A DNA stretch of 64,000 bases, taken from positions 1 to 64,000 of the forward strand of contig CAVFZY010000032.1 of the NCBI GenBank assembly GCA_963627135.1, in the 5' to 3' direction. Each line of letters starts with the position of its first letter. The stretch's first letter is position 1. The translations under genes were made by a program, and so were the position numbers. Of the stretch, positions 25,950-34,122 are shown piece after piece. Under the pieces are notes generated by a model. The model searched no databases and was not told where the DNA came from. It worked only from the letters and a program-made list of their open reading frames with translations. This DNA is from CAG-103 sp963627135. Its GTDB lineage: Bacteria; Bacillota; Clostridia; Oscillospirales; Oscillospiraceae.

Positions 25950-26294
25950 TCAGCCGTGCGCGCGCAGATACGGCCCGTTTTTTTCCATGTATTCAATATA
26001 ATTGCGGTGAATATCCCCAAACGCTTTAATGATGGATTTGGCCGCTGCGCCCTGATGCCGATAGCCGATCTCCTCGACGATCTCATCATAATCGCGCAAA
26101 ACATTCTTGCCAACAAAATACTCCCGGCACATACACAGCGCCAGATTCGACAGGAACGTGACCGACACATCCTCGATGCAGGCGGTCTCCAGATCAATTT
26201 TCAGTCCGAGTGTGATGCTTCCATTTGTTGTCGTGGTCGGCAGGGCCGACGGCAGCTTGGCATAGCCGCAAAAATACGCAGTCCGATACTTCAT
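25950..26294 (-). CDS. DUF3870-family protein
   Basis: Protein of 114 residues, start MKYRTAYFCGYAK with AAGGAG 8-9 bases upstream. It fits DUF3870, small soluble alpha/beta proteins of unknown function: a beta-strand start ending GYAKLP, GLKIDLETACIEDVSVTFLS, then a conserved helix CREYFVGKN and YRHQGAAAKSI. It is upstream of the two DASS transporters on the same strand. The family call is from memory of its pattern. A role in organic acid metabolism or regulation is guessed from context only. Confidence 0.7.
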   Translation of the reverse strand: MKYRTAYFCGYAKLPSALPTTTTNGSITLGLKIDLETACIEDVSVTFLSNLALCMCREYFVGKNVLRDYDEIVEEIGYRHQGAAAKSIIKAFGDIHRNYIEYMEKNGPYLRAHG

Positions 26295-26838
26295 TTCTTT
26301 TTCTCCTTTTTCCATTTCGCACCTTTTCCAAGGGTGCATTCTCATTCCATGCCTTCAGCATAACACGCTGCCTTGCCGCCGTCAACTCGATTCCACAGGT
26401 AAAAGACGGAGGCAGCCGATCAACCGGGAAGTGATAAAATAATGGTAGACACGAAAGTGCCTATAAAGCATCTTGAGTACGTCATGGATTTTGGGGAGGA
26501 TATATTCATGCTCTGATTATAACAAATTATAGTGTAATTCTATAAAACTATAAAATATGGTTCATTCAACAATTTCAAAGAAATTGAAAGATAGGATTAC
26601 TCAGATATAAGTCAAGCTATGCAAAGAGAAGCTTCCAAGGGGGAAAAGCAATTGGAGCTGTATATTGGTGTCCTTTTCAAAATATACGGCTAGCATCATG
26701 CATCCACATGGTACTTTTTCTATGCCAAAACACACGCCGTGTGTGTTTGGCGCGCCAGTCAAAAACTGACGAAACATTTTAGTAAGCCACCGCGGCGCAC
26801 GATGCGCTGCGGTGGCTGTTTGCTGCGGCGAGGCGGGG
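26295..26838. other. AT-rich intergenic debris with a shared hairpin repeat
   Basis: About 540 bases without a convincing gene. It includes a 24-codon open frame at 26442-26516 (MVDTKVPIKHLEYVMDFGED start) and another short frame ending at 26693 (reading DISQAMQREASKGEK...LFKIYG), both too short to assign. Base composition is clearly AT-richer than neighbours. It ends with the hairpin element shared with 16708-16765. It looks like a decayed accessory insertion. Confidence 0.5.
26693..26750. repeat. Second copy of the hairpin repeat element
   Basis: GCATCATGC...CATGGTAC-TTTTTCTATGCC then CCAAAACACAC-GCC-GTGTGTGTTTGG. It aligns with 16708-16765 over about 58 bases, including the exact word ACTTTTTCTATGCC/GCTTTTTCTATGCC and the core ACACACGCCGTGTGT. 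As at the first copy, it begins right at the stop codon of a short frame in AT-rich debris. Confidence 0.7.
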
Positions 26839-27741
26839 TCACGCGCCGCCGGTTTCTTCGGCGCAGGCGCGCAGCTCGCGGAAAATGGCCGTGTAGTCGG
26901 CGCGGAAATTGCTGTTTTTCGGAAACAGGAACATGATGTCGTGCCGGAGCCGAAAGTCACTCAGCTCGATCACGCTGAGCGTGCCTGCCGCCTCCTCCGG
27001 GCGGATGGCCGCGCGGTAGAGAAACGACACGCCGTAGCCGCTTTTGAGCAGCGTCTTGATCGCGCCGATGTTGCCGATCTCGACCGTGCGGGCGAAATCC
27101 GCCGCCGCCAAGCCGTGCTCCTTCAGGTAATACTCCAGGATCACGCGCGTGCCCGACCCCTCCTCACGCAGCAGCAGCGGCTCCCCCAGCAGCTCCGTCA
27201 GGGGCCGGCCGCGGTAGCGCGCAGCCTTCTCCGGGGCTCCGGCGGCGACATATTCCTCCGTGCCGAACACGAAAAAATCATACTCCGCCTTCGGAAAGTC
27301 ACCCTCAACGACCGCAAAATCCAGCTCGCCGGAATCGACCTTGCTCAGCAGCACCTTCGTGTCCGCCACCTGCATCTGAATGCGGCTGTCCGGGTGCAGC
27401 TGCAAAAACCGGCCGAGCGCCTTGTTAATCATGAACTCCGCGACCGAAAGCGTCGCGCCGAACGAATAGTCGCGCGTACCCGAGGCTGCCTGCTGCATGC
27501 GCTTTTGCAGGTGCTGCTCATCATGCTTCATCGTGATCAGCGTGCGGCGCAGGATCTCCCCCGCCTCGGTCAGCTGCAGGCGTTTGCCGTTGTGCTGGAA
27601 CAGCGCCGTGTCGTACACCTGTTCCAGATAACGGATGTGATGCGAAACCGCAGGCTGCGTGATATTGAGCTCGCGTGCCGCCTTCGTAAAATTCATGTGC
27701 CGACACACGGCCAGAAATGTCTCGACGCGAAAATCCAGCAT
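26839..27741 (-). CDS. LysR-family transcriptional regulator, divergent to yeiH
   Basis: Regulator of 300 residues. An N-terminal winged helix-turn-helix (about 1-60; FTKAARELNITQPAVSHHIRYLE) is followed by a LysR substrate-binding domain (about 90-290). It is divergently transcribed from the yeiH-like exporter, an arrangement found repeatedly (YeiE/CysB-like regulators with YeiH). A perfect dyad at 27776-27796 in the shared gap is its likely binding site. The inducer may be a sulfur compound or small acid, unknown here. Confidence 0.92.
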   Translation of the reverse strand: MLDFRVETFLAVCRHMNFTKAARELNITQPAVSHHIRYLEQVYDTALFQHNGKRLQLTEAGEILRRTLITMKHDEQHLQKRMQQAASGTRDYSFGATLSVAEFMINKALGRFLQLHPDSRIQMQVADTKVLLSKVDSGELDFAVVEGDFPKAEYDFFVFGTEEYVAAGAPEKAARYRGRPLTELLGEPLLLREEGSGTRVILEYYLKEHGLAAADFARTVEIGNIGAIKTLLKSGYGVSFLYRAAIRPEEAAGTLSVIELSDFRLRHDIMFLFPKNSNFRADYTAIFRELRACAEETGGA

Positions 27742-27775
27742 GGGCGTCCCCCCTTTTCTCTTGATTTCACAGCTA

Positions 27776-27796
27776 ATGATAACACAAAATTATCAT
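27776..27796. promoter_or_regulatory. Probable LysR operator between regulator and exporter
   Basis: ATGATAA and TTATCAT flank CACAAAA, a perfect 7-7-7 dyad containing a T-N11-A core. It lies 35 bases upstream of the regulator start. A half-matching TTGATAA / AATCATT follows at 27797-27813. Confidence 0.65.
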
Positions 27797-27889
27797 TTGA
27801 TAAATAGAAATCATTTTTCTTTATCGTTCGGTTATGATATGATGCTCTTTGCAAACAACGCATGGAGAGAAAGGAATCCTCAACCCACT

Positions 27890-28918
27890 ATGAACTTCAT
27901 TCAGAAAAACTGGAAAGGCATCCTCGTGTGCCTCGTCATGGCCGTGCCCTGCTGGCTGCTCGGGCAGCGGTTTCCGATCGTCGGCGGCCCGGTGTTCGGC
28001 ATTCTCGCCGGCATGATCGTCACCCTGCTCTGGCACGACAAGAGCGCGGCACAGCCCGGCATCTCATTCGTGTCGAAAAAAGTGCTGCAGTACGCCGTCA
28101 TCCTGCTCGGCTTCGGCATGAACCTGTCCGTCATCTGGCAGACCGGCAAGCAGTCGCTGCCGATCATCCTCGTGACGATCACGACGTCGCTCGTCGTGGC
28201 GTGGCTGCTGCACAAGCTGCTGCACATCCCGGGCAAGATCTCGACGCTTGTGGGCGTCGGCTCGTCGATCTGCGGCGGCTCGGCCGTCGCGGCGACCGCG
28301 TCCGTCATCGACGCGGATGATGAGGAAGTCGCGCAGGCGATCTCCGTCATTTTCTTCTTCAACATGCTCGCAGCCATCTTCTTCCCCGCGCTCGGCGCGC
28401 TGCTCGGCTTCTCGACCACGAACGGCGAGGCGTTCGGCATCTTCGCCGGCACGGCCATCAACGACACGTCGTCCGTCACGGCCGCAGCCTCCACGTGGGA
28501 CTCGCTCTACGAGCTCGGCAGCCAGACACTCGACAAGGCCGTGACCGTCAAGCTCACGCGCACGCTCGCCATCATCCCGATCACGCTCGTGCTCGCCTTC
28601 GTGCGCACGAAGCGCGCCAAGACCGACGGCACGAAGGTCGATCTCAAGAAGATCTTCCCGATGTTCATCCTCTACTTCCTGCTCGCGTCCGTGGTCACGA
28701 CCGTCTGCGTGAGCGCCGGCGTGTCGGCGAGCGTCTTCACCCCGCTCAAGACGCTCAGCAAGTTCCTGATCGTAATGGCCATGTGCGCCGTCGGCCTGAA
28801 CACGAACATCGTCAAGCTCGTCAAAACCGGCGGCAAGCCGCTCATCATGGGCTTTTGCTGCTGGGTCGGCATCGCGGGCATGAGCCTGTTGATGCAGCAC
28901 GTGCTCGGCATCTGGTAA
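27890..28918 (+). CDS. YeiH-family putative sulfate/anion exporter (UPF0324)
   Basis: Membrane protein of 342 residues with about 10 hydrophobic segments, matching UPF0324/YeiH: GGPVFGILAGMIV, VLLGFGMNLSVIW, the conserved VGVGSSICGGSAVAATASVI, GTAINDTSSVTAA and GLNTNIVKLVKTG near the C-terminus. Start at MNFIQKNWKG; the upstream open frame is not supported. The GTG-free ATG has AAGGA about 17 bases upstream, somewhat far. YeiH proteins are annotated as sulfate exporters, with little direct proof. It ends at a strong bidirectional terminator. Confidence 0.88.
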   Translation: MNFIQKNWKGILVCLVMAVPCWLLGQRFPIVGGPVFGILAGMIVTLLWHDKSAAQPGISFVSKKVLQYAVILLGFGMNLSVIWQTGKQSLPIILVTITTSLVVAWLLHKLLHIPGKISTLVGVGSSICGGSAVAATASVIDADDEEVAQAISVIFFFNMLAAIFFPALGALLGFSTTNGEAFGIFAGTAINDTSSVTAAASTWDSLYELGSQTLDKAVTVKLTRTLAIIPITLVLAFVRTKRAKTDGTKVDLKKIFPMFILYFLLASVVTTVCVSAGVSASVFTPLKTLSKFLIVMAMCAVGLNTNIVKLVKTGGKPLIMGFCCWVGIAGMSLLMQHVLGIW

Positions 28919-28926
28919 CGAGATAC

Positions 28927-28962
28927 GAAAAACTCCGCTCCTCAAACAGGAGCGGAGTTTTC
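28927..28962. terminator. Bidirectional terminator
   Basis: A 12-bp perfect stem AACTCCGCTCCT with its complement, T-rich on both outgoing strands, between the convergent yeiH-like and threonine dehydratase genes. Confidence 0.85.
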
Positions 28963-28971
28963 CTATATCCA

Positions 28972-29931
28972 TCAGAGTTCGATGTCCTCGAGCTGGTGCA
29001 GCTGCTCGAGCGCGACGCTGCCGCCGCTGATGACAAAGCAGACCTTGTTCCCTTCCCGCACCGGGAGCTGGCCGCGCAGCGCGGCAGCGATGCCGATGGC
29101 GGACGACGGTTCGCACAGCAGCTTGCCCTCCAAGAGCAGCAGCTTCATGCCGCGGAGAATGTCGGCATCCGCCACATCCGCAAAGCCGTCGGCGTTCGCC
29201 GCCACATACGGGAAGCACACATCCCCGGGAATCTGCGCGACGAGCGCGTCCGCGACCGAGCGCTTTTGCTCCACCTGCACCGGATGCCCGGCGCGTAGGC
29301 TCTCCGTATAGCGCGGGAGCACAGCCGGCTCCGCACCGAAGACGCGCACGCGCGGCGCGAGCGCCTTGACGGCCGTGGACACGCCGCCGATGAGCCCGCC
29401 GCCGCTGACCGGGACGACGACCGCGTCGATCTCCGGGCACTGGGCGAGGAGCTCGAGACCGACGGTGCCCTGCCCCGCCATGACCAGCTCGTCATTGAAC
29501 GGCGGCACCATCGTCGCACCCCGCTCGGCGCAGAGGCGCGCCGCAACCGCAAATCGCTCGGCCGCATCGCACAGAACGAGCTCCGCACCCAGCGCGCGAA
29601 TGGCCGCCTGCTTGACGGCCGGGGCCGTGCGCGGCATGACAATGCAGGCATGCGTGCCGAAGCGCTGCGCAGCATAGGCCACCGCACGGCCGTGGTTGCC
29701 GGACGAGGCCGCGACAAAGCCGCGGGCACGCTCGGCATCCGTCAGGGCGAGGATCATATTCATGGCACCGCGCAGCTTGAACGCGCCCGTGCGCTGCATA
29801 CACTCGGCCTTGACATACACCTCGCAGCCGAGGGCGTCGTCGAGCGCCGGCAGGCGCAGCAGCGGTGTCTGCACGATATAAGGGGCGATGCGCGTATGCG
29901 CCGCCCGAATGGTCTCCAATGTCATTTTCAT
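28972..29931 (-). CDS. Threonine/serine dehydratase (threonine ammonia-lyase)
   Basis: PLP-dependent fold-type II enzyme of 319 residues deaminating threonine or serine to 2-oxobutyrate or pyruvate plus ammonia. The PLP lysine lies in TGAFKLRGAMN (about residue 53); the Asn loop is SSGNHGRAVAYAA and the phosphate-binding glycines are VSGGGLIGG. No C-terminal ACT regulatory domain follows, so it resembles the catabolic TdcB or serine racemase type rather than biosynthetic IlvA. It appears monocistronic. Confidence 0.9.
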   Translation of the reverse strand: MKMTLETIRAAHTRIAPYIVQTPLLRLPALDDALGCEVYVKAECMQRTGAFKLRGAMNMILALTDAERARGFVAASSGNHGRAVAYAAQRFGTHACIVMPRTAPAVKQAAIRALGAELVLCDAAERFAVAARLCAERGATMVPPFNDELVMAGQGTVGLELLAQCPEIDAVVVPVSGGGLIGGVSTAVKALAPRVRVFGAEPAVLPRYTESLRAGHPVQVEQKRSVADALVAQIPGDVCFPYVAANADGFADVADADILRGMKLLLLEGKLLCEPSSAIGIAAALRGQLPVREGNKVCFVISGGSVALEQLHQLEDIEL

Positions 29932-30010
29932 AGGAACGCTCCTTTCTCAGCAGGCCCATTGTAACGCAGACGGCGCGCGTTGTAAAACCAAATCTGGGCA
30001 GCCGCAGTGC

Positions 30011-30039
30011 TTGACAATCCGGGCTACGGAGGGCATAAT
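30011..30039 (+). promoter_or_regulatory. Promoter of the DHHW/MBOAT operon
   Basis: TTGACA and CATAAT with a 17-base spacer, 45 bases before the DHHW-protein start. Confidence 0.7.
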
Positions 30040-30083
30040 CAAAAGCAGTCTTTTAAGATTTTCTGATTTGGGAGAAATCGCAC

Positions 30084-31277
30084 GTGAAACGAGCCGATCA
30101 AAACAAACATATCCGGGATCTGTGCAACGCGGTCATGCTCTGCTGTGCCGCACTGGTACTGCTGGTCGGACTCGGCCGCACACTGCTGGTTCCGAAGGAC
30201 GTGAACCTCTATGAAAACCGCCCGGCCAACACCGTTGCGCCACTGACCGTGTCCGGCTGGCTGGACGGGTCGTTTCAGGATGCGATAGAGGCTGCGCTCA
30301 GCGACCAGATCCCGCTGGCACAGACGATGAAAAAAGCCTACAACGACGCGCAAAACGGCATCCGCTACGATGTCATGCTGCGCCTGTCGCAGGCATATCC
30401 CGATCAGGCCGTGCAGTACGACGGCTTTCGCGTCTACGGCGGAAAATACCTGGCGTATCAGCCGCGCGTGCTCACCGAGCAGGCGGAGGCACTCGACCGC
30501 CGCGCCGAGAATGACAATGCGCTCATCGCCGCGCACCCGGACGTGTCGTTCTACATCTATTATATTGAGCGCGACACGGACGATTTCTTCGAGACCGGCA
30601 ACAAGACAGACGCATTTGAATACCTGTCCGACCGGGTGAATCTCCCGGCGGCGCAGATGCAGAAATTTGCCGTGGATGATCTGGAGACCTACGAACGCGA
30701 TTTTTACCAGACCGACCACCACTGGAATAACATCGGTTCCTACCGCGGCTACCGTGAGGCGGCCACCATGCTCGGCTGCACAGATCTGCTTGAGCCGCAG
30801 GAGGCGGTGCGCGTATCCGATCACTTTTCCGGCTCCAAGGCCCTGTCTATCGGCGCGCAGGCACAGTTTTTCGAGCCGATGGATGTCTACCGCTTTGCCT
30901 TCCCGAAGATGTCCGTGACGATCGCCGGAGAACCGGCGGCCGATTACGGCCGACAGGGCGCCGCGCTCAGCGGCCAGCTCACGGACGCCAGCTACGGCGG
31001 CGTCTACGGCAACGACGACGGCGAGATCATCCTCGACACCGGCACGACCGGGCGCGGAAACCTGCTGATGCTCGGGGAATCATACGACAACGCCATCCTC
31101 AAGCTCATGGCTTCGCACTTTGACCGGGTCTACAGCGTCGATCTGCGCAGCTATGAGCAGGACATGGGCCAGCCGTTCCGGCTGGCAGAGTATCTGCGCG
31201 AGCATGAGATCACAAAAGTGCTCTGGATCGGCAGCATGACGTTTTTCACGTCGGATGCCTTCCTGGTGGAGGACTGA
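30084..31277 (+). CDS. DHHW-family (AlgJ/AlgX-like) protein
   Basis: Protein of 397 residues with GTG start, an N-terminal membrane anchor (about 15-35) and an extracytoplasmic SGNH-like domain. The DHHW signature occurs in FYQTDHHWNNIGSYRG; a conserved serine region reads LLMLGESYDNAILKLM. Such proteins act with MBOAT acyltransferases to O-acetylate exported polysaccharide, as AlgJ/AlgX do for alginate. The MBOAT partner follows four bases downstream. The polysaccharide acceptor is not encoded nearby, so the target (wall polymer, exopolysaccharide) is open. Confidence 0.88.
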   Translation: MKRADQNKHIRDLCNAVMLCCAALVLLVGLGRTLLVPKDVNLYENRPANTVAPLTVSGWLDGSFQDAIEAALSDQIPLAQTMKKAYNDAQNGIRYDVMLRLSQAYPDQAVQYDGFRVYGGKYLAYQPRVLTEQAEALDRRAENDNALIAAHPDVSFYIYYIERDTDDFFETGNKTDAFEYLSDRVNLPAAQMQKFAVDDLETYERDFYQTDHHWNNIGSYRGYREAATMLGCTDLLEPQEAVRVSDHFSGSKALSIGAQAQFFEPMDVYRFAFPKMSVTIAGEPAADYGRQGAALSGQLTDASYGGVYGNDDGEIILDTGTTGRGNLLMLGESYDNAILKLMASHFDRVYSVDLRSYEQDMGQPFRLAEYLREHEITKVLWIGSMTFFTSDAFLVED

Positions 31278-31280
31278 GCG

Positions 31281-32669
31281 ATGGTATTCAGCAGTCAGAC
31301 ATTTCTGTTTTTCTTCCTGCCGCTGGCGGGGCTGTGCGTGCTCATCCGCTCGAAGCCCGTGCAAAACGCCCTGCTGCTCATCGCGTCGCTGATCTTCTAC
31401 GCCTGGGGCGAGCCGAAGATGGTCGTGCTCATGGTGCTTGTGACGCTCATCGCCTACGGCAGCGGCTTTGCCATCGTACATTTCGAGGCGCAGCCGCGCG
31501 CGAAAAAGGCCGTGCTGGTCGCAACGGTCGTCGTCATCCTCGGCAACCTCGTCGTGTTCAAGTATCTCAACTTCCTGTGCCGGACGTTCTCGTTTCTCGG
31601 CCTGTCGGATCCCGGCATCGCACTGCCGATCGGCATCAGCTTTTACACATTTCAGATCCTGTCGTACGTCATCGACCTCTATCGCAGCAAGATCGCCCTG
31701 CAGCGCAACTTTTTCTACCTGCTGATGTACGTCAGCTTCTTCCCGCAGCTCATCGCCGGCCCCATCGTGCGCTATGAGACCGTCGAGCAGGAGATCCGGG
31801 AACGCAGCGTGACCATGGACGATCTCGCGCAGGGCTTCCGGCGCTTTGTCGTGGGTCTGGCCAAAAAGCTGCTGCTGGCCAATCAGGTCGCGCAGGTGGC
31901 CACCATCGTCTACAGCGGCGATCCCGCCAATTACGGCTCGCTCATGTACTGGCTGGCCGCCGTCGCCTACACGCTGCAGATCTATTTCGACTTCTCCGGC
32001 TACAGCGACATGGCCATCGGTCTCGGCCGGATGTTCGGCTTCCACTTCCTCGAAAACTTCAACTATCCGTATATCTCCCTGTCGGTCACGGAGTTCTGGC
32101 GGCGGTGGCACATCTCGCTGTCCACCTGGTTTCGCGACTATGTGTATATCCCGCTCGGCGGTAACCGCGTTTCCCGGGGAAAATGGGTGCGCAACATTCT
32201 CGTCGTCTGGGGCCTGACCGGCCTGTGGCACGGCGCGGACTGGAACTTCCTGCTCTGGGGCCTGTACTACGGCGTGCTGCTGCTGATCGAAAAGCTCTGG
32301 CTGGGCAAGTATCTCGAGCGCCTGCCGAAGGCGCTGCGCTGGCTGCTGTGCATGATGATCGTGTGCATCGGCTGGGTGATGTTCAACCTCACGGACTTTG
32401 TGCAGATGCGCTGCGCGCTTGCACGGATGTTCAGCTTCACGCACGTGGCGCTGTCGCAGTCGCTCGCGGCAGATGTGAGCATCGTCCCGCCGCTGCTGTG
32501 GATGCTGCCCGCGCTCGTGTTCTCCATGCCCATCTGCCGGCATGTGCACCTCGGCGAGAGCTATGGTGCCGAGCTCGTGCGCAACGTCGTGTGTCTGGCG
32601 CTGTTGGCCGTGTGCATTGTCTTTTCCGTAAGCGCGACGTTCAATCCGTTCATCTATTTCCGCTTCTGA
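31281..32669 (+). CDS. MBOAT-family O-acyltransferase (AlgI/DltB-like)
   Basis: Polytopic membrane acyltransferase of 462 residues. Family signatures: ISFYTFQILSYVIDLYR, FFPQLIAGPIVRY, YFDFSGYSDMAIGLGRM, the conserved EFWRRWHISLSTWFRDYVY, and the active-site histidine in LTGLWHGADWNFLLWGLY. It passes acyl groups across the membrane to a partner that modifies a polysaccharide. With the DHHW gene upstream it forms a minimal acetylation pair. Confidence 0.93.
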   Translation: MVFSSQTFLFFFLPLAGLCVLIRSKPVQNALLLIASLIFYAWGEPKMVVLMVLVTLIAYGSGFAIVHFEAQPRAKKAVLVATVVVILGNLVVFKYLNFLCRTFSFLGLSDPGIALPIGISFYTFQILSYVIDLYRSKIALQRNFFYLLMYVSFFPQLIAGPIVRYETVEQEIRERSVTMDDLAQGFRRFVVGLAKKLLLANQVAQVATIVYSGDPANYGSLMYWLAAVAYTLQIYFDFSGYSDMAIGLGRMFGFHFLENFNYPYISLSVTEFWRRWHISLSTWFRDYVYIPLGGNRVSRGKWVRNILVVWGLTGLWHGADWNFLLWGLYYGVLLLIEKLWLGKYLERLPKALRWLLCMMIVCIGWVMFNLTDFVQMRCALARMFSFTHVALSQSLAADVSIVPPLLWMLPALVFSMPICRHVHLGESYGAELVRNVVCLALLAVCIVFSVSATFNPFIYFRF

Positions 32670-32681
32670 GGAGGTTTCTCT

Positions 32682-33098
32682 ATGTATGATCTCAACCGCT
32701 TTCTCACCGCGCAGAGCCGGGACTATGCCACCGCCCTGCACGAGATCCAAAATGGCCGCAAGCGCAGCCACTGGATCTGGTACATCTTCCCGCAGGTCGC
32801 GGGGCTGGGCATGAGCAGCACGTCGCAGTACTATGCCATCTCCGGGCTCGACGAGGCGCGGGCCTATCTGCGCGAGCCGACGCTGCGCGCGCACCTGCTG
32901 GAGATCAGCAATGCCCTGCTGGCGCTCGACGAGAGCGATCCATCGGCCGTGTTCGGCTTTCCGGACGATCTGAAGCTGCGCTCGAGCATGACGCTCTTCG
33001 CGGCCGCCGCGCCGGACGAGCCGGTGTTTTCCGCCGTGCTCGACAAATTCTTCGGCGGTCAGCCCGACACGCGCACGCTGCAGATCCTCGGCCTGTGA
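32682..33098 (+). CDS. DUF1810-family protein
   Basis: Soluble protein of 138 residues matching DUF1810: FLTAQSRDYATALHEIQNGRKRSHWIWYIFPQ, then YYAISGLDEARAYL and a FGFPDDLKLRSSMTLF motif, ending RTLQILGL. The family is uncharacterised, with structures resembling NADAR-type folds by general knowledge. GAGGAGG precedes the ATG. It is 12 bases after the MBOAT gene and 11 before the Nudix gene; the latter link might suggest ADP-ribose or nucleotide metabolism. Confidence 0.85.
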   Translation: MYDLNRFLTAQSRDYATALHEIQNGRKRSHWIWYIFPQVAGLGMSSTSQYYAISGLDEARAYLREPTLRAHLLEISNALLALDESDPSAVFGFPDDLKLRSSMTLFAAAAPDEPVFSAVLDKFFGGQPDTRTLQILGL

Positions 33099-33109
33099 GG
33101 AGGCGCACC

Positions 33110-33664
33110 ATGGACAACCTGACCGAAATAAAACTCACATCCGAGAAAATTTACAGCGGCTGCATTCTCGACTTTTACCGCGACACCGTGCGCCTGCCCA
33201 ACGGCGGCACCGCGCCGCGCGAGCTGTCGCGCCACGTGGGTGCGGTGTGCATCGTGCCGCTGCTCGACGACGGCCGCGTGATCGTCGAGCAGCAGTTCCG
33301 CTACCCGGTGAACGAGGTCATCACGGAGATCCCCGCCGGCAAGCGCGACAGCCGCGACGAGGCGCCCGAGGCCGCCGCGCGCCGCGAGCTGCGCGAGGAG
33401 ACCGGCATCACGGCGCGCGAATTCCTCCCGCTCGGCCCGTTCTACCCCGCCGCGGCGTACTCGGACGAGGTGATCTGGATGTACCTTGCCCGCGGCCTGA
33501 CCTTCGGCGAGCAGCAGCTCGACGACGACGAATTTCTCAACCTGCAGGCCGTGCCGCTCGACGAGCTGGCACGCGACGTGCTGGCCGGGCGCATCCCGGA
33601 CGCGAAAACGCAGGCGGCAATCCTGCGCGTGTACTGCATGGAGCACGGCTATGAACCGAAATAA
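33110..33664 (+). CDS. Nudix hydrolase, ADP-ribose pyrophosphatase type
   Basis: Hydrolase of 184 residues. The Nudix box runs GKRDSRDEAPEAAARRELREETG, with one extra residue before the first Glu compared with the strict pattern, a variation common in ADP-ribose pyrophosphatases of Firmicutes. The preceding VEQQFRYPVNEVITEIPAG is typical of ADP-ribose/NudF enzymes. Start 33110 has GGAGG six to seven bases upstream. It probably hydrolyses ADP-ribose to AMP and ribose 5-phosphate. Confidence 0.9.
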   Translation: MDNLTEIKLTSEKIYSGCILDFYRDTVRLPNGGTAPRELSRHVGAVCIVPLLDDGRVIVEQQFRYPVNEVITEIPAGKRDSRDEAPEAAARRELREETGITAREFLPLGPFYPAAAYSDEVIWMYLARGLTFGEQQLDDDEFLNLQAVPLDELARDVLAGRIPDAKTQAAILRVYCMEHGYEPK

Positions 33665-33667
33665 CGA

Positions 33668-33707
33668 AAGCGGCACGCGGCGGTCAAATGACCGCCGCGT
33701 GCCGCTT
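33668..33707. terminator. Long hairpin between convergent genes
   Basis: An 18-bp perfect GC-rich stem (33668-33685 with 33690-33707) without a T tract, between the Nudix gene and the HMA protein gene. It may still stop polymerase from both sides. Confidence 0.55.
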
Positions 33708-33724
33708 ATCTCACCGGGCTATGC

Positions 33725-33976
33725 TCAGTGCCGGTGGAACAGGCCCTTTTTCTCATACGGAGCGCAGGCGTAGCTCGTGAGCTCGTAGCCGGTCTTGGCG
33801 ATGACCGGACGCATCTCCGCCTCCGGGATCTCCGTCTCGGAGAGGATGACCGTCTGGCCCTTGCTGTGCGAGGACGAGACCTTCTTGACCGGAAAGGCAT
33901 TGCGCACCGCATCGTTGATGTGGCTCTCGCACATGCCGCACATCATGCCGTCGATCCCCAGTGTGATCTGATACAT
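33725..33976 (-). CDS. Heavy-metal-associated (HMA) domain protein
   Basis: Small protein of 83 residues. Start MYQITLGIDG with AAGGAGG seven bases upstream. The metal-binding CxxC is in GMMCGMCESHINDAVR; the rest follows the HMA beta-alpha-beta-beta-alpha-beta pattern (VKKVSSSHSKGQ, GYELTS), then a short His-containing tail (GLFHRH). It resembles a copper chaperone of the CopZ type, but no copper ATPase is nearby. It is monocistronic. Confidence 0.9.
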   Translation of the reverse strand: MYQITLGIDGMMCGMCESHINDAVRNAFPVKKVSSSHSKGQTVILSETEIPEAEMRPVIAKTGYELTSYACAPYEKKGLFHRH

Positions 33977-34071
33977 GGGATTACCTCCTTGAAAAGCCAA
34001 TCGGTTAGATATATTTAATCTCGAGTGCATGATAGCACCGACCCACCCGGATGTCAACCCCCGCGAGGCAG

Positions 34072-34110
34072 AAAAAAGCGGACTTCCGTTGCCGGAAGTC
34101 CGCTCTGTTT
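34072..34110 (-). terminator. Terminator of the pst-pho operon
   Basis: AGCGGACTTCCG and its complement around TTGC/GCAA, followed by TTTTTT on the minus strand (TTTTT also on the plus strand), 20 bases after the phoR stop. Confidence 0.85.
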
Positions 34111-34122
34111 TTCTCTGCCGGG

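Noticed and set aside
26442..26516. A 24-codon frame (MVDTKVPIKHLEYVM start) as a small gene
   Set aside because: A possible GGAA site is present, but there is no conservation to judge by, and it lies in debris; kept only as a note.
31080..32894. A minus-strand 604-residue frame opposite the MBOAT gene
   Set aside because: His/Glu/Arg/Gln-rich shadow of a membrane protein gene with no start signal.
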